NCBI GenBank assembly: GCA_963733105.1
Contig: CAVTCB010000005.1
Span: 907,644 to 971,643 of the forward strand
DNA from: JAFAYN01 sp963733105
GTDB lineage: Bacteria > Gemmatimonadota > Gemmatimonadetes > Longimicrobiales > Longimicrobiaceae
DNA: 64,000 bases
Reading direction: 5' to 3'
The position numbers and the translations under genes were made by a program. A model generated the notes under the pieces. That model saw nothing but the letters and a program-made list of their open reading frames with translations. It was not told the DNA's origin and ran no database searches. The first letter of the stretch is position 1, and every line of letters begins with the position of its first letter. Shown here piece after piece: positions 44,010 through 53,486 of the stretch.

Positions 44010-44663
44010 ATGAGCTGGCTCAACCTCCCCAACGCCATCACTCTGGGCCGCATCGCGCTGGCCATCCTGGTCGCCCCGCTCATCCTCACCGACGACTTCG
44101 GGGTGCGGGTGGCGGGGATGGTCGTCTTCCTGGCCGCCGCCTTCTCCGACCTGTGGGACGGCCACCTCGCCCGCTCCCGCAACCTGATCACCGACTTCGG
44201 GAAGCTGATGGACCCCCTGGCGGACAAGCTCCTCCTGGCGGCCACCTTCGTCCCCTTCTACCTCCTCTCCCACGGGATGGAGCCGGAGACCCCCTTCCCC
44301 TGGTTCGGGGACGTCCTCCCGGCGTGGATCCTGGCCGTCATCTTCGGCCGCGAGCTGTTCATCACCGGGTTCCGCGGGTACGCGGCGAAGCGCGGCGTGG
44401 TGCTCGCCGCCGGGGCCGCCGGGAAGCTCAAGGCCGTCATCCAGAACGTCTTCATCGGCTCCGGGATCGTGTGGTACGCGCTGTATTCGAAGGCGCGGAC
44501 CGACGGGTGGCGGGGCGGCTTCTGGGAGGGGGCCTGGCTCCCCTTCCACTTCTGGTTCACCGTGGTGGCCCTCGCCCTGGCGGTGATCCTCACCGTGTGG
44601 TCGCTGGCGGTGTACCTCAACACCTTCCGGGCGCTGAACCTCGGCGGCTCCGGGCCGCGCTGA
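44010..44663 (+). CDS. pgsA: CDP-diacylglycerol-glycerol-3-phosphate phosphatidyltransferase
   Basis: Makes phosphatidylglycerol phosphate at the inner membrane. 217 residues. The CDP-alcohol phosphotransferase signature is complete: SDLWDGHLARSRNLITDFGKLMDPLADK with its Asp residues. About five membrane helices, starting with ITLGRIALAILVAPLIL and ending with VVALALAVILTVWSLAVYL. It follows mglA by 16 bp. The position with a hydrolase of lipid type next door suits membrane lipid work. Confidence 0.93.
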   Translation: MSWLNLPNAITLGRIALAILVAPLILTDDFGVRVAGMVVFLAAAFSDLWDGHLARSRNLITDFGKLMDPLADKLLLAATFVPFYLLSHGMEPETPFPWFGDVLPAWILAVIFGRELFITGFRGYAAKRGVVLAAGAAGKLKAVIQNVFIGSGIVWYALYSKARTDGWRGGFWEGAWLPFHFWFTVVALALAVILTVWSLAVYLNTFRALNLGGSGPR

Positions 44664-44673
44664 GCGCCGCGCG

Positions 44674-45525
44674 ATGGGCGCCTCCCCCGCGGAAGGGAGC
44701 TTCGGGAGCTGCGCCGGCGCGGACGGCGTCCGGCTGCACACCTGCGCCTGGGAGGTCGCGGAGCCCCGCGCCGCCCTCCTCCTCGCCCACGGGATCGGCG
44801 AGCACTCCGGGCGCTACGCCCCGCTGGCGCGCGACCTGGCCGCGCACGGCGTCGCCGTGTACGCCCTGGACCACCGCGGCAACGGGCGCTCCCCGGGGCG
44901 GCGGGGGCACGTGCGGCGCTTCGGCGAGTACGTGGACGACCTGGAGGCGTTCCGCCGGCACGTCGCCGCCGCGCTCCCCCCGGGGCTCCCCGTCTTCCTC
45001 CTGGGGCACTCGCTCGGCGGGCTGATCGCGCTCCGCTACCTCCAGGCGCACCCGGAGGCCCCGCTCGCCGGCGCCGTCCTCTCCTCCCCGGCGCTGGGGA
45101 TCGCGGTGGAGGCCCCCGCCTGGAAGACGCGGCTCGCCGGCCTCCTTTCCCGCGTCCTCCCCGCGCTCCCCTTCGCCAACGAGATCGACCCGGCGCACCT
45201 GACCCACGACCGCGCCGTCGTGGACGGGTACCGGGACGACCCGCTGGTCCACCCCCGGATCACCCCGCGCCTCTACACCGAGATGCTGGCGGCCATCTCC
45301 GCCGCGCTGGCCGAGGGCGGGCGCCTCCGCCTCCCGCTCCTCTTCCTGATCCCCGACGCCGACCGGGTGGTGGCCCCCGCCGCCGCGCGGGCGTTCGCGG
45401 AGGGGCTTCGCGGCGACGTGACCGTCCGGGTGTACGAGGGCTTCTACCACGAGTCGCTCAACGAGCTGGAGCGGGAGCGCGTGGTGGACGACATCGCGGC
45501 GTGGATCACCGCGCGCGCGGCGTGA
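44674..45525 (+). CDS. alpha/beta hydrolase, monoacylglycerol-lipase-like
   Basis: 283 residues. ALLLAHGIGEHSGRY (oxyanion hole, HG), VYALDHRGNGRSPG, nucleophile elbow LLGHSLGGLIALRY, the catalytic Asp region FLIPDADRVV and His in EGFYHESLNE. The pattern is that of the lysophospholipase/monoacylglycerol lipase branch. It starts 10 bp after pgsA, consistent with an operon. Confidence 0.9.
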   Translation: MGASPAEGSFGSCAGADGVRLHTCAWEVAEPRAALLLAHGIGEHSGRYAPLARDLAAHGVAVYALDHRGNGRSPGRRGHVRRFGEYVDDLEAFRRHVAAALPPGLPVFLLGHSLGGLIALRYLQAHPEAPLAGAVLSSPALGIAVEAPAWKTRLAGLLSRVLPALPFANEIDPAHLTHDRAVVDGYRDDPLVHPRITPRLYTEMLAAISAALAEGGRLRLPLLFLIPDADRVVAPAAARAFAEGLRGDVTVRVYEGFYHESLNELERERVVDDIAAWITARAA

Positions 45526-45645
45526 ATCCCTGCCATTGTGGCGGGGGAAGGTGGCACGTGCATTGCCCGCCGAACACATGTTTTGCGCGCCCCACGGCGC
45601 GCCCCAATGAGGCCTGGCCCGACTACGAACCGAATCCCTGGTGAG

Positions 45646-46266
45646 ATGACAGACGCCGCCCGCAATCAGACCGACGGGGTCGCGCAGGACGCCCCGGAGA
45701 CCCCGGCCGCCGACGCGCCCGAGACCGCCTCCGCCGAGCAGCCCTCGGAGGAGCAGCCCACCGCCGAGCCGCAGCCCGCCGCGGACGCGCCCCCGGCCAC
45801 AGCCCCCGCGGGCGACGTCGCCTCCGGGCAGGAGGCCACCGCCGCGCGCGAGCGCTACCTGCGCCTGGCCGCCGAGTTCGACAACTACAAGAAGCGGGTG
45901 GAGCGGGAGCGCTCCGAGGCGTGGAACCGCGCCCAGGCCCAGCTCGCCGAGAAGCTCCTGGACGTGCTGGACGACCTGCAGCGCGTGGCCCACTTCGCCC
46001 CCGAGACCGCCACCGCGCAGGCGCTCCTGGAGGGCGCGCAGATGGTGGAGAGGAAGCTCCAGCGCGCCCTGGAGTCGGCGGGGCTGGAGGAGGTGGAGGC
46101 CGCCGGGCTGGCCTTCGACCCCTCCGCCCACGAGGCGCTGATGGCCGTCCCCGCCGACAGCCAGGAGGAGGACAACACCGTCGCCGACGTGTTCCAGAAG
46201 GGGTACCGCTTCAAGGGCACCCTCCTCCGCCCGGCCCGCGTGCGGGTCAAGAAGTACGAAGGCTGA
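45646..46266 (+). CDS. grpE: GrpE nucleotide exchange factor
   Basis: 206 residues from ATG 45646; the frame is open upstream but that text is not GrpE-like. A disordered Pro/Ala/Glu head of about 65 residues, the long helix ERYLRLAAEFDNYKKRVERERSEAW, then the C-terminal domain with AFDPSAHEALMAVP and GYRFKGTLLRPARVRV. Exchanges ADP on DnaK. No CIRCE-like inverted repeat is upstream, so HrcA control is not supported here. It is followed by dnaJ. Confidence 0.96.
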   Translation: MTDAARNQTDGVAQDAPETPAADAPETASAEQPSEEQPTAEPQPAADAPPATAPAGDVASGQEATAARERYLRLAAEFDNYKKRVERERSEAWNRAQAQLAEKLLDVLDDLQRVAHFAPETATAQALLEGAQMVERKLQRALESAGLEEVEAAGLAFDPSAHEALMAVPADSQEEDNTVADVFQKGYRFKGTLLRPARVRVKKYEG

Positions 46267-46332
46267 CCGGGCCGCCGCCCGCCCCCGACGGGCGGGCGGC
46301 GCGGCACCGGGACCCGACCTACCGCACGGACC

Positions 46333-47490
46333 ATGGCCACTGACAGCAAGGACTTCTACCGCATCCTCGGGGTCGCGGAGAACGCCAGCGCGGACGAGAT
46401 CAAGAAGGCGTACCGCAAGCTCGCCAAGAAGTACCACCCGGACGCCAACCCCAACGACACCGCCGCCTCGGAGCGCTTCAAGGAGGCCTCCGAGGCGTAC
46501 TCCGTGCTTTCCGACGACCAGAAGCGGAAGCAGTACGACCAGATGCGGAAGCTGGGGGCCTTCGGCGGGCTCGGGGGGATGGGCGGCTACGGACGCCCCC
46601 CCGGCCGGGGGCCGGGCGCGGGCGGAGGCGCCGCGGGGGGCCAGGCCGGAGGCTTCTCCTTCGAGGACATCGGCGACATCGGCGGCTTCGGCGACCTGTT
46701 CGGCTCCATCTTCGACATCGGCAAGCGCCGGGGCGGGGGAGGCACGGCCGGGCGCCCGGGCGGCCCGCAGCGGGGGGAGAACGTCGAGTACGCGGTGGAG
46801 ATCCCCTTCGAGCTGGCCGTGCGGGGGGGGAAGCACGCCATCACCGTCCCCATCACCGACGAGTGCGCCACCTGCCACGGCTCGGGGGCCAAGCCCGGGA
46901 CCGACCTGACCACCTGTCCGGAGTGCAAGGGGCGGGGGACCGTCACCTTCGGCCAGGGCGGCTTCGCGGTGAGCCGCCCCTGTCCCGCATGCTACGGCAA
47001 GGGGAAGATCCCCACCGACCCGTGCCCCACCTGCGCGGGGCAGGGGCAGGTGCGCCACCAGCGGCAGATCAGCATCACCGTCCCGGCGGGAGTGGAGGCC
47101 GGCTCCAAGATCCGGCTCTCGGGGCAGGGGGAGAAGGGGCCCGGCGGCGGCCCCGCGGGCGACCTGGTGATCACCTTCCGCGTGCAGCCGCACCACTTCT
47201 TCACGCGCGAGGGGATGGACCTGGTGTGCACCGTCCCCATCAACCTGGCCCAGGCCGTGCTCGGCTCCCGGGTCAAGGTGAAGACGGTGGACGGGGCGCG
47301 CGTGGTGCTGAGGATCCCCCCGGGGACGCAGCCCGGGATGCGCTTCCGCATCAAGGGGAAGGGGGTGGAGAAGGACGGTCAGGTGGGCGACCAGTACGTG
47401 CGCGTCAAGGTGACCATTCCCGAGAAGCTGGGGGAGCAGGAACAGAAGTTGATGGAGGAGTTCGCCGAAGCCGCAGGGCTGAAGCACTGA
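46333..47490 (+). CDS. dnaJ: chaperone DnaJ
   Basis: 385 residues: J domain with HPD in KLAKKYHPDANPND, Gly/Phe-rich linker, four Cys repeats (CATCHGSG, CPECKGRG, CPACYGKG, CPTCAGQG) forming the two zinc sites, then the substrate-binding C-domains and dimer helix. Stimulates DnaK ATPase. dnaK itself is not in the window. A 77-residue protein gene follows 25 bp later. Confidence 0.97.
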   Translation: MATDSKDFYRILGVAENASADEIKKAYRKLAKKYHPDANPNDTAASERFKEASEAYSVLSDDQKRKQYDQMRKLGAFGGLGGMGGYGRPPGRGPGAGGGAAGGQAGGFSFEDIGDIGGFGDLFGSIFDIGKRRGGGGTAGRPGGPQRGENVEYAVEIPFELAVRGGKHAITVPITDECATCHGSGAKPGTDLTTCPECKGRGTVTFGQGGFAVSRPCPACYGKGKIPTDPCPTCAGQGQVRHQRQISITVPAGVEAGSKIRLSGQGEKGPGGGPAGDLVITFRVQPHHFFTREGMDLVCTVPINLAQAVLGSRVKVKTVDGARVVLRIPPGTQPGMRFRIKGKGVEKDGQVGDQYVRVKVTIPEKLGEQEQKLMEEFAEAAGLKH

Positions 47491-47515
47491 GCGCGAACCC
47501 GCACGCGGAGGAGCC

Positions 47516-47749
47516 ATGAGCCGTGTCTTCGTCGACGACGACCTGCTGACCTGGGAGGCGTACGCCTCGGGGGGGAAGTTCGGGCTCCCCGAGCACCCCA
47601 AGATCATCTTCCACTGCCTCTCCGATCCGCAGCTGCGGGCGCGCTTCGTGGTGCACGAGGGGGACGAGGCGGGTGCCGAGGAGGAGGTGCACCAGGTGCC
47701 GGAGGAGCGGTTGAAGGAGATGCTGAAGGGGGCTACGGAGCTGGACTAG
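47516..47749 (+). CDS. conserved small protein, unknown
   Basis: 77 residues: SRVFVDDDLLTWEAYASGGKFGLPEHPKIIFHCLSDPQLRARFV followed by an acidic helical end. No signal or membrane segment. GGAGG before ATG 47516 and the close spacing make it the last gene of the grpE-dnaJ unit. I do not recognise the family; the compact fold with WEAY and HCLSD suggests a small cytosolic accessory protein. Confidence 0.6.
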   Translation: MSRVFVDDDLLTWEAYASGGKFGLPEHPKIIFHCLSDPQLRARFVVHEGDEAGAEEEVHQVPEERLKEMLKGATELD

Positions 47750-47763
47750 GGTGTTCGAGGGGG

Positions 47764-47873
47764 GAACGACGACGGGGCGGCACCTTCGCGGTGCCGCCCC
47801 GTCGTTTGCCGTGCTGTCAGTCCGCGAAGGCGGACTTCGTGCCGTCGTTGCAGCGAATTCATTCGCCCGGTTT
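47764..47873 (+). repeat. type C repeat, copy 3
   Basis: The 17-bp stem with TTCGC loop, GTCCGC/GCGGAC hairpin and GCGAAT-TC-ATTCGC hairpin. No type A element accompanies it. It separates the convergent dnaJ unit and the sigma gene. Confidence 0.85.
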
Positions 47874-47884
47874 GGCCCCGATTC

Positions 47885-48742
47885 CTACGTCAGGTAGGTC
47901 TCCAGGAAGCGGGCGCGGGACTGGTGGCGGAGGCGGAGAAGGGCCTTCTCCTTGATCTGGCGCACCCGCTCGCGCGTGATCCCGAACATCTCGCCGATCT
48001 GCTCCAGCGTCATCGGCTCCGTGTCGCCCAGGCCGAAGTAGAGGCGCAGCACCCGGGACTCGCGCTCCGTCAGCGTGGAGAGCGCCTCGTCGATGGTGCG
48101 CTTCAGGGCCTGGCCGTACACCTCGTCGTCGGGGCCGGGAGAGCCCGTGTCGGAGAGGTAGTCCAGGAGCTGCCCGTCCTCCCCGGCCACCAGCGGCGCG
48201 TCCAGGGAGAGGTGCACCTGCGACATCGCCAGCGTGTGGCTGATCTCGTCCGGCGGGAGGTCCAGCTCGCCGGCGATCTCCTCCAGCGTCGGCTCCCGCC
48301 CCAGCTCCTGCGTCAGCGCCGAGGAGCGCTTCCCGATCCGGTGCACCGCCCCCGCCCGGCTCAGCGGCACGCGCACGATCCGCGACTGCTCCGCCAGCGC
48401 CTGCAGGATCGCCTGGCGGATCCACCAGACCGCGTACGAGATGAACTTGATCCCCTTGGTCTCGTCGAACTTCCGCGCCGCCCGGATCAGCCCGATGTTC
48501 CCCTCGTTGATGAGGTCCGCCAGCGAGACGCCCTGGTTCTGGTACTTCTTCGCCACCGCCACCACGAAGCGGAGGTTGGAGCGGACCAGCGTCTCCAGCG
48601 CCTCCGGGTCGCCGTCGCGGATGCTCCGGGCGAGGCGGGCCTCGTCGTCGCGCCCGATCAGCGGGTACGCGCTGATCTCGCGGAGGTACTGGTCCAGCGA
48701 CTCGGATTCGACGGAGATCTTCTTGGGCGAGCGAATGCTCAT
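47885..48742 (-). CDS. primary-type sigma70 factor (RpoD/SigA group)
   Basis: 285 residues with regions 1.2, 2, 3 and 4 but no region 1.1. DQYLREISAYPLIGRDDEARLA (1.2), LIRAARKFDETKGIKFISYAVWWIRQAI (2.3-2.4), and LEQIGEMFGITRERVRQIKEKALLRLRH (4.2, the -35 helix). The RQIKEKAL and YAVWWIRQAI text is nearly that of housekeeping factors, so this is either the primary or a close group-2 factor. The strong promoter TTGACA/CATACT is upstream. The frame is open to 48925, but that extension lies upstream of the mRNA start. Confidence 0.9.
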   Translation of the reverse strand: MSIRSPKKISVESESLDQYLREISAYPLIGRDDEARLARSIRDGDPEALETLVRSNLRFVVAVAKKYQNQGVSLADLINEGNIGLIRAARKFDETKGIKFISYAVWWIRQAILQALAEQSRIVRVPLSRAGAVHRIGKRSSALTQELGREPTLEEIAGELDLPPDEISHTLAMSQVHLSLDAPLVAGEDGQLLDYLSDTGSPGPDDEVYGQALKRTIDEALSTLTERESRVLRLYFGLGDTEPMTLEQIGEMFGITRERVRQIKEKALLRLRHQSRARFLETYLT

Positions 48743-48896
48743 GCGGGGCGCTCCGTGGTGCGGACCGGACAGGAGGCTTGCGGGCGCGGAAGGGAGTCGC
48801 GGGGCGCCTGAGGTGGCGGAGTGGTGCGACGGGTCCGGCCGGAAAGGGGGAGGAACCGCGTCGGACGTTTCCCGCCACGCGCAGTGCCACGGCTTG

Positions 48897-48925
48897 AGTA
48901 TGGAGGAGCCTGCAAGAAGTGTCAA
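48897..48925 (-). promoter_or_regulatory. sigma-factor gene promoter
   Basis: On the minus strand, TTGACA (48925-48920), 17 bp, CATACT (48902-48897). The first two bases of the -35 box are the end of the lepB terminator stem. Confidence 0.8.
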
Positions 48926-48955
48926 CCCCCGCCCGGTCGGTACCGGGCGGGGGTT
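48924..48955 (-). terminator. terminator after lepB
   Basis: Perfect 14-bp stem (AACCCCCGCCCGGT / ACCGGGCGGGGGTT) between lepB and the sigma gene. Confidence 0.8.
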
Positions 48956-48964
48956 GGGAGGCGG

Positions 48965-49765
48965 TCAGTGGATCAGGCTCCCGATCCGTCCCCAGCGCAC
49001 TCCCGTCATCCAGGAGAAGGGGTGCGCCAGGTCGCGCTGGAAGGAGTAGTACACCAGGATGGGGCGCCCCTTGATGGACTCCTTGTCCAGGAAGCCCCAG
49101 TAGCGCGAGTCCTCGGAGTTGTCCCGGTTGTCCCCCAGGGCGAAGTACTTCTCCTCCGGCACCACCAGCGGCCCCCAGTTGTCGCGCGTGGGCCGGTACG
49201 AGCGCCGCGTCCTGCGCTCGCCCACCAGGTGGGAGAGCTGCCACAGCATCTGCGGGTCGCCCGGGTCCATGATGGGGTCGATGTGCCGGACGTACGGCTC
49301 CGGCTGCGGCTCCCCGTTCCGGTACAGCACCTTGTCGCGCATCTCCAGCGTGTCGCCGGGGAGCCCCACCAGGCGCTTCACGTAGTTCTTGGTGGGGTCG
49401 TGCGGGGGGAGGAAGACGATCACGTCGCCGCGCTCCGGCACCGACCAGGCGGGGAGGCGGGTGTGCGTCCCCGGGACCTCGGCGCCGTAGACCGCCTTGT
49501 TCACCAGGAGGAAGTCGCCCACCAGGAGCGTGCGCTCCATGGAGCCCGTGGGGATCTTGAACGCCTCCACCACGAAGGTGCGGATCACCAGGAAGAGCAG
49601 GACGGCGGTGGAGATGGCCTTGAACCACTCCCACATCCAGCGCCCGGTGGAGATGGTGCCCCGGCTCTCGTCGGCGCTCCTGCGCTGCTCGTCGAAGGCC
49701 CGCTCCGAGGGGACGGGGGACGGGGGAAAGTCGGCCGGGGTTCCGTAGGGGGTGCTGCTGTCCAT
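48965..49765 (-). CDS. lepB: signal peptidase I
   Basis: 266 residues; cleaves signal peptides on the outer face of the inner membrane. A polar Pro/Ser head, one membrane helix (AISTAVLLFLVIRTFVVEAF), box B with the catalytic Ser in IPTGSMERTLLVGD, box D with the catalytic Lys in NYVKRLVGLPGD, and box E ALGDNRDNSEDSRYWG. ATG 49765 gives the usual length. Many exported proteins in the window depend on it. Confidence 0.96.
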   Translation of the reverse strand: MDSSTPYGTPADFPPSPVPSERAFDEQRRSADESRGTISTGRWMWEWFKAISTAVLLFLVIRTFVVEAFKIPTGSMERTLLVGDFLLVNKAVYGAEVPGTHTRLPAWSVPERGDVIVFLPPHDPTKNYVKRLVGLPGDTLEMRDKVLYRNGEPQPEPYVRHIDPIMDPGDPQMLWQLSHLVGERRTRRSYRPTRDNWGPLVVPEEKYFALGDNRDNSEDSRYWGFLDKESIKGRPILVYYSFQRDLAHPFSWMTGVRWGRIGSLIH

Positions 49766-49877
49766 GGCTCCGGCGCGCCGGGGGCGCGGTGGCGATGATC
49801 CGGGGCACGCGGGGGGGCGTGCGATCCCGGTTCCTACCCGGCAGGTGGGGGGGCGTTCCGCGCCGGCCCGCCCGCCG

Positions 49878-50128
49878 CCCCCCACCCCCGCCCCTCCCCC
49901 GCAGGCGGGGGAGGGGAGAACGACAACGGCGGGCCCTCACCCCCCGGCCCCCTCTCCCAATTCTGGGAGAGGGGGAGAACTGCAAGTGAAACAAGCAGTT
50001 GCGTGAGGGATGCGAGCCCGAAGGGGCGAGACCCGCGTAGTTTGCGGGGCTCGACTCCGTTAGCCGGCGTTGTTTGCCGGCTTACGGAGCCGCAGCCCGA
50101 CCCCGCGCCAGCGGGGGCACGCCCAAGC
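49878..50128 (+). repeat. type B intergenic repeat, copy 3
   Basis: Includes the CCCCTCCCCC/GGGGGAGGGG and CTCTCCC/GGGAGAG hairpins, the inverted AAAC module, then a long hairpin whose stem is AGCCGGC/GCCGGCT instead of the GGGAACG/CGTTCCC of copies 1 and 2, still flanked by CTCCGT/ACGGAG. It fills most of the 385-bp gap between lepB and the aldehyde dehydrogenase gene; no gene is seen there. Confidence 0.85.
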
Positions 50129-50150
50129 CCTGCTCTTCATCCCGTTTCAG

Positions 50151-51653
50151 TCAGTACGGCGAGGCGTCGTAGTTGTCGATCTGCGCGCGCTGCAGCTTCC
50201 CGGAGTAGTCCAGGTAGCACACCTTGGTCTCGGAGTAGAACTCGTAGACCTCCCAGCCGCCCTCGCGGTGGCCGTTCCCGGTCTGCTTCACCCCGCCGAA
50301 GGGGAGGTGCGCCTCGGCGCCGATGGTGGGCGCGTTGACGTAGGTGATCCCGTTGTCCAGGTCCTGGAAGGCCCGGAAGGCGGAGACGGTGTCGCGGGTG
50401 TAGACGGAGCTGGAGAGCCCGTACTTCACCTCGTTGTTGATGCGGACCGCCTCGTCCAGGTCGGAGAAGCGGATCACGGAGAGGACGGGCCCGAAGATCT
50501 CCTCGGTGGCCATCCGCGAGCCGGGGCGGATGCCGGTGAAGATGGTGGGCTGGAAGAAGAAGCCGTCGTCCAGCCCGTCGCCGGAGGCGCGCTCGCCGCC
50601 CAGCACCAGCTCTCCCTCCTCGCGCCCGACGGTCCCGGCGTACTTCTCCACCTTCTCCCGCGAGGCCTCGTTGATGAGCGGGCCCACGTCCACCCCGGCG
50701 TCGGCGCCGTAGCCCAGCTTGAGCCCCTTGGCGCGCTCGACCAGCCGCTCCACGAAGCGGTCGTGGACGGCGTCCTGGAGGAGGAGGCGCGAGGTGGCGG
50801 TGCAGCGCTGCCCGGTGGTGCCGAAGGCGCCCCAGAGCACGCCCTCCAGCGCCAGGTCCATGTCGGCGTCCTCCATGACGATCTGGGCGTTCTTGCCGCC
50901 CATCTCCAGCGACAGGCGCTTGTGCATCTGCCCGCACACCTCGCCGATGATCTTCCCGGTCTCGGTGGAGCCGGTGAAGGAGATGACGGGGATGCCCGGG
51001 TGGCGCACGATGGCGTCGCCCACCTCCTCGCCCAGCCCGTGCACCAGGTTCACCACGCCCTCGGGGATCCCGGCCTCCTCGAGCACCTGCACCAGGAGCT
51101 CGACGGTGTGGGGGGTGTCCTCGGCGGGCTTGATGATGACGGAGTTCCCGCACACCAGGGCGGGGAACATCTTCCAGGTGGGGATGGCGAGCGGGAAGTT
51201 GAAGGGGGTGACGAGCCCGCACACGCCGATGGGGCGGCGGTAGCTCATCGCCCACTTGTTGCGCAGCTCGGAGGGGACGGTGTGCCCGAAGAGGCGGCGC
51301 CCCTCGGTGGCGGCGTAGTAGGCGGTGTCGATCCCCTCCTGCACGTCGCCGCGGGTCTCGGTGAGCGTCTTCCCCATCTCGCGGGTGGCGGCGCGGGCCA
51401 CCTCGTCCTTGCGCTCGGTGAGCAGGTCGCCGACGCGCTTGAGCATGGCGCCGCGCTCGGGGGCGGGGGTGTTCCGCCAGGTCTCGAACCCCTTCTTGGC
51501 GGCCTCCACGGCGCGGTCCACGTCCTCGCGCGCGGAGCGGGGGAAGAGCCCGATGAGGTCGGACTGCTTCGCGGGGTTGCGGTTCTCGAAGTAGTCGCCG
51601 GTCGAGGGCTCCACCCACGCGCCGCCGATGAAGTTCCTGTGCTTGTCCGCCAT
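50151..51653 (-). CDS. NAD(P)-dependent aldehyde dehydrogenase
   Basis: 500 residues. Catalytic Glu in LSLEMGGKNAQIV, catalytic Cys in GAFGTTGQRCTATS, the Gly-rich FTGSTETGK coenzyme loop, VTPFNFPLAIPTWKMFPAL and the late EEIFGPVLSV block are all present. The overall pattern is closest to alpha-ketoglutarate-semialdehyde or alpha-aminoadipic-semialdehyde type enzymes; the substrate cannot be fixed by eye. It stands alone, behind a hairpin and type A repeat. Confidence 0.92.
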   Translation of the reverse strand: MADKHRNFIGGAWVEPSTGDYFENRNPAKQSDLIGLFPRSAREDVDRAVEAAKKGFETWRNTPAPERGAMLKRVGDLLTERKDEVARAATREMGKTLTETRGDVQEGIDTAYYAATEGRRLFGHTVPSELRNKWAMSYRRPIGVCGLVTPFNFPLAIPTWKMFPALVCGNSVIIKPAEDTPHTVELLVQVLEEAGIPEGVVNLVHGLGEEVGDAIVRHPGIPVISFTGSTETGKIIGEVCGQMHKRLSLEMGGKNAQIVMEDADMDLALEGVLWGAFGTTGQRCTATSRLLLQDAVHDRFVERLVERAKGLKLGYGADAGVDVGPLINEASREKVEKYAGTVGREEGELVLGGERASGDGLDDGFFFQPTIFTGIRPGSRMATEEIFGPVLSVIRFSDLDEAVRINNEVKYGLSSSVYTRDTVSAFRAFQDLDNGITYVNAPTIGAEAHLPFGGVKQTGNGHREGGWEVYEFYSETKVCYLDYSGKLQRAQIDNYDASPY

Positions 51654-51749
51654 CTCTGTGGTCTCGGTGCTCGGGATTCAGGGGAATTGAAGTGCTGAAT
51701 GTACGCGCGGAGCGTCCGATTGCAACCGCTCCGGCGGGGCAGGGAACAC

Positions 51750-51790
51750 GAAGCCCCGCGCCGGACCTCCCGACGCGGGGCTTCTGTAGT
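51750..51790. terminator. terminator-like hairpin
   Basis: GAAGCCCCGCG / CGCGGGGCTTC arms with a 13-nt loop, followed by TGTAGTTGCTG, upstream of the aldehyde dehydrogenase gene. Confidence 0.6.
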
Positions 51791-51798
51791 TGCTGTGC

Positions 51799-51944
51799 CG
51801 CAGTACCCCTATGATCCGTTGCGGAGGGAGACAGCCGGCAGTTTGGCTGGCTCACTCCGGGGTGGGGAGACTCGCGCGGTTTGCGAGGCTCACCACCCCC
51901 GCGGAGGAGACCGGCGCCGTTTGCCGGGCTCCGGAGCGGCCCCC
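51799..51944 (-). repeat. type A intergenic repeat, copy 4 (inverted)
   Basis: Reads, on the plus strand, from the ATGATCCGTTG end through three GTTT-loop hairpins to CCGGAGCGGCC. All three stems remain paired, with substitutions of their own. Confidence 0.85.
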
Positions 51945-51945
51945 C

Positions 51946-52121
51946 TCACACGAGCCCCGCCCCGAACACCAGCGTCGCAAGACCCGCCAGCACCATGGTC
52001 CACAGCGCCCACAGCTTGTAGAACGCCAGCCCCGGGTGCAGCCGCTTGTAGATCCAGGCCAGCACCCACCCGCCCCCGAACGCCCCCACCATCCAGGCGA
52101 TCCCGAAGACCACCCATCCCA

Positions 52122-52122
<1 letters not shown>
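51946..52122 (-). CDS. small two-helix membrane protein
   Basis: 58 residues: a first helix GIAWMVGAFGGGWVLAWIY, a charged turn (KRLHPG), and a second helix (TMVLAGLATLVFGAG). ATG 52122 lies in TAATG with the stop of the response-regulator gene, and GAGGAG precedes it, so translation is coupled. Too short for confident homology; it may be a small accessory of the same operon. Confidence 0.65.
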
Positions 52123-53482
<1,360 letters not shown>

Positions 53483-53486
53483 CGGT

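Noticed and set aside
45526..45645. CIRCE/HrcA operator upstream of grpE
   Set aside because: No TTAGCACTC-type inverted repeat is present in the 120-bp gap.
47885..48925. N-terminal extension of the sigma factor to 48925
   Set aside because: The added 61 residues are unlike region 1.1 and lie partly upstream of the predicted transcription start.
1205..51944. CRISPR array or insertion sequence explanation of the repeats
   Set aside because: Copies are dispersed, lack spacers of constant length, and have no cas genes, transposase or target duplications beside them.
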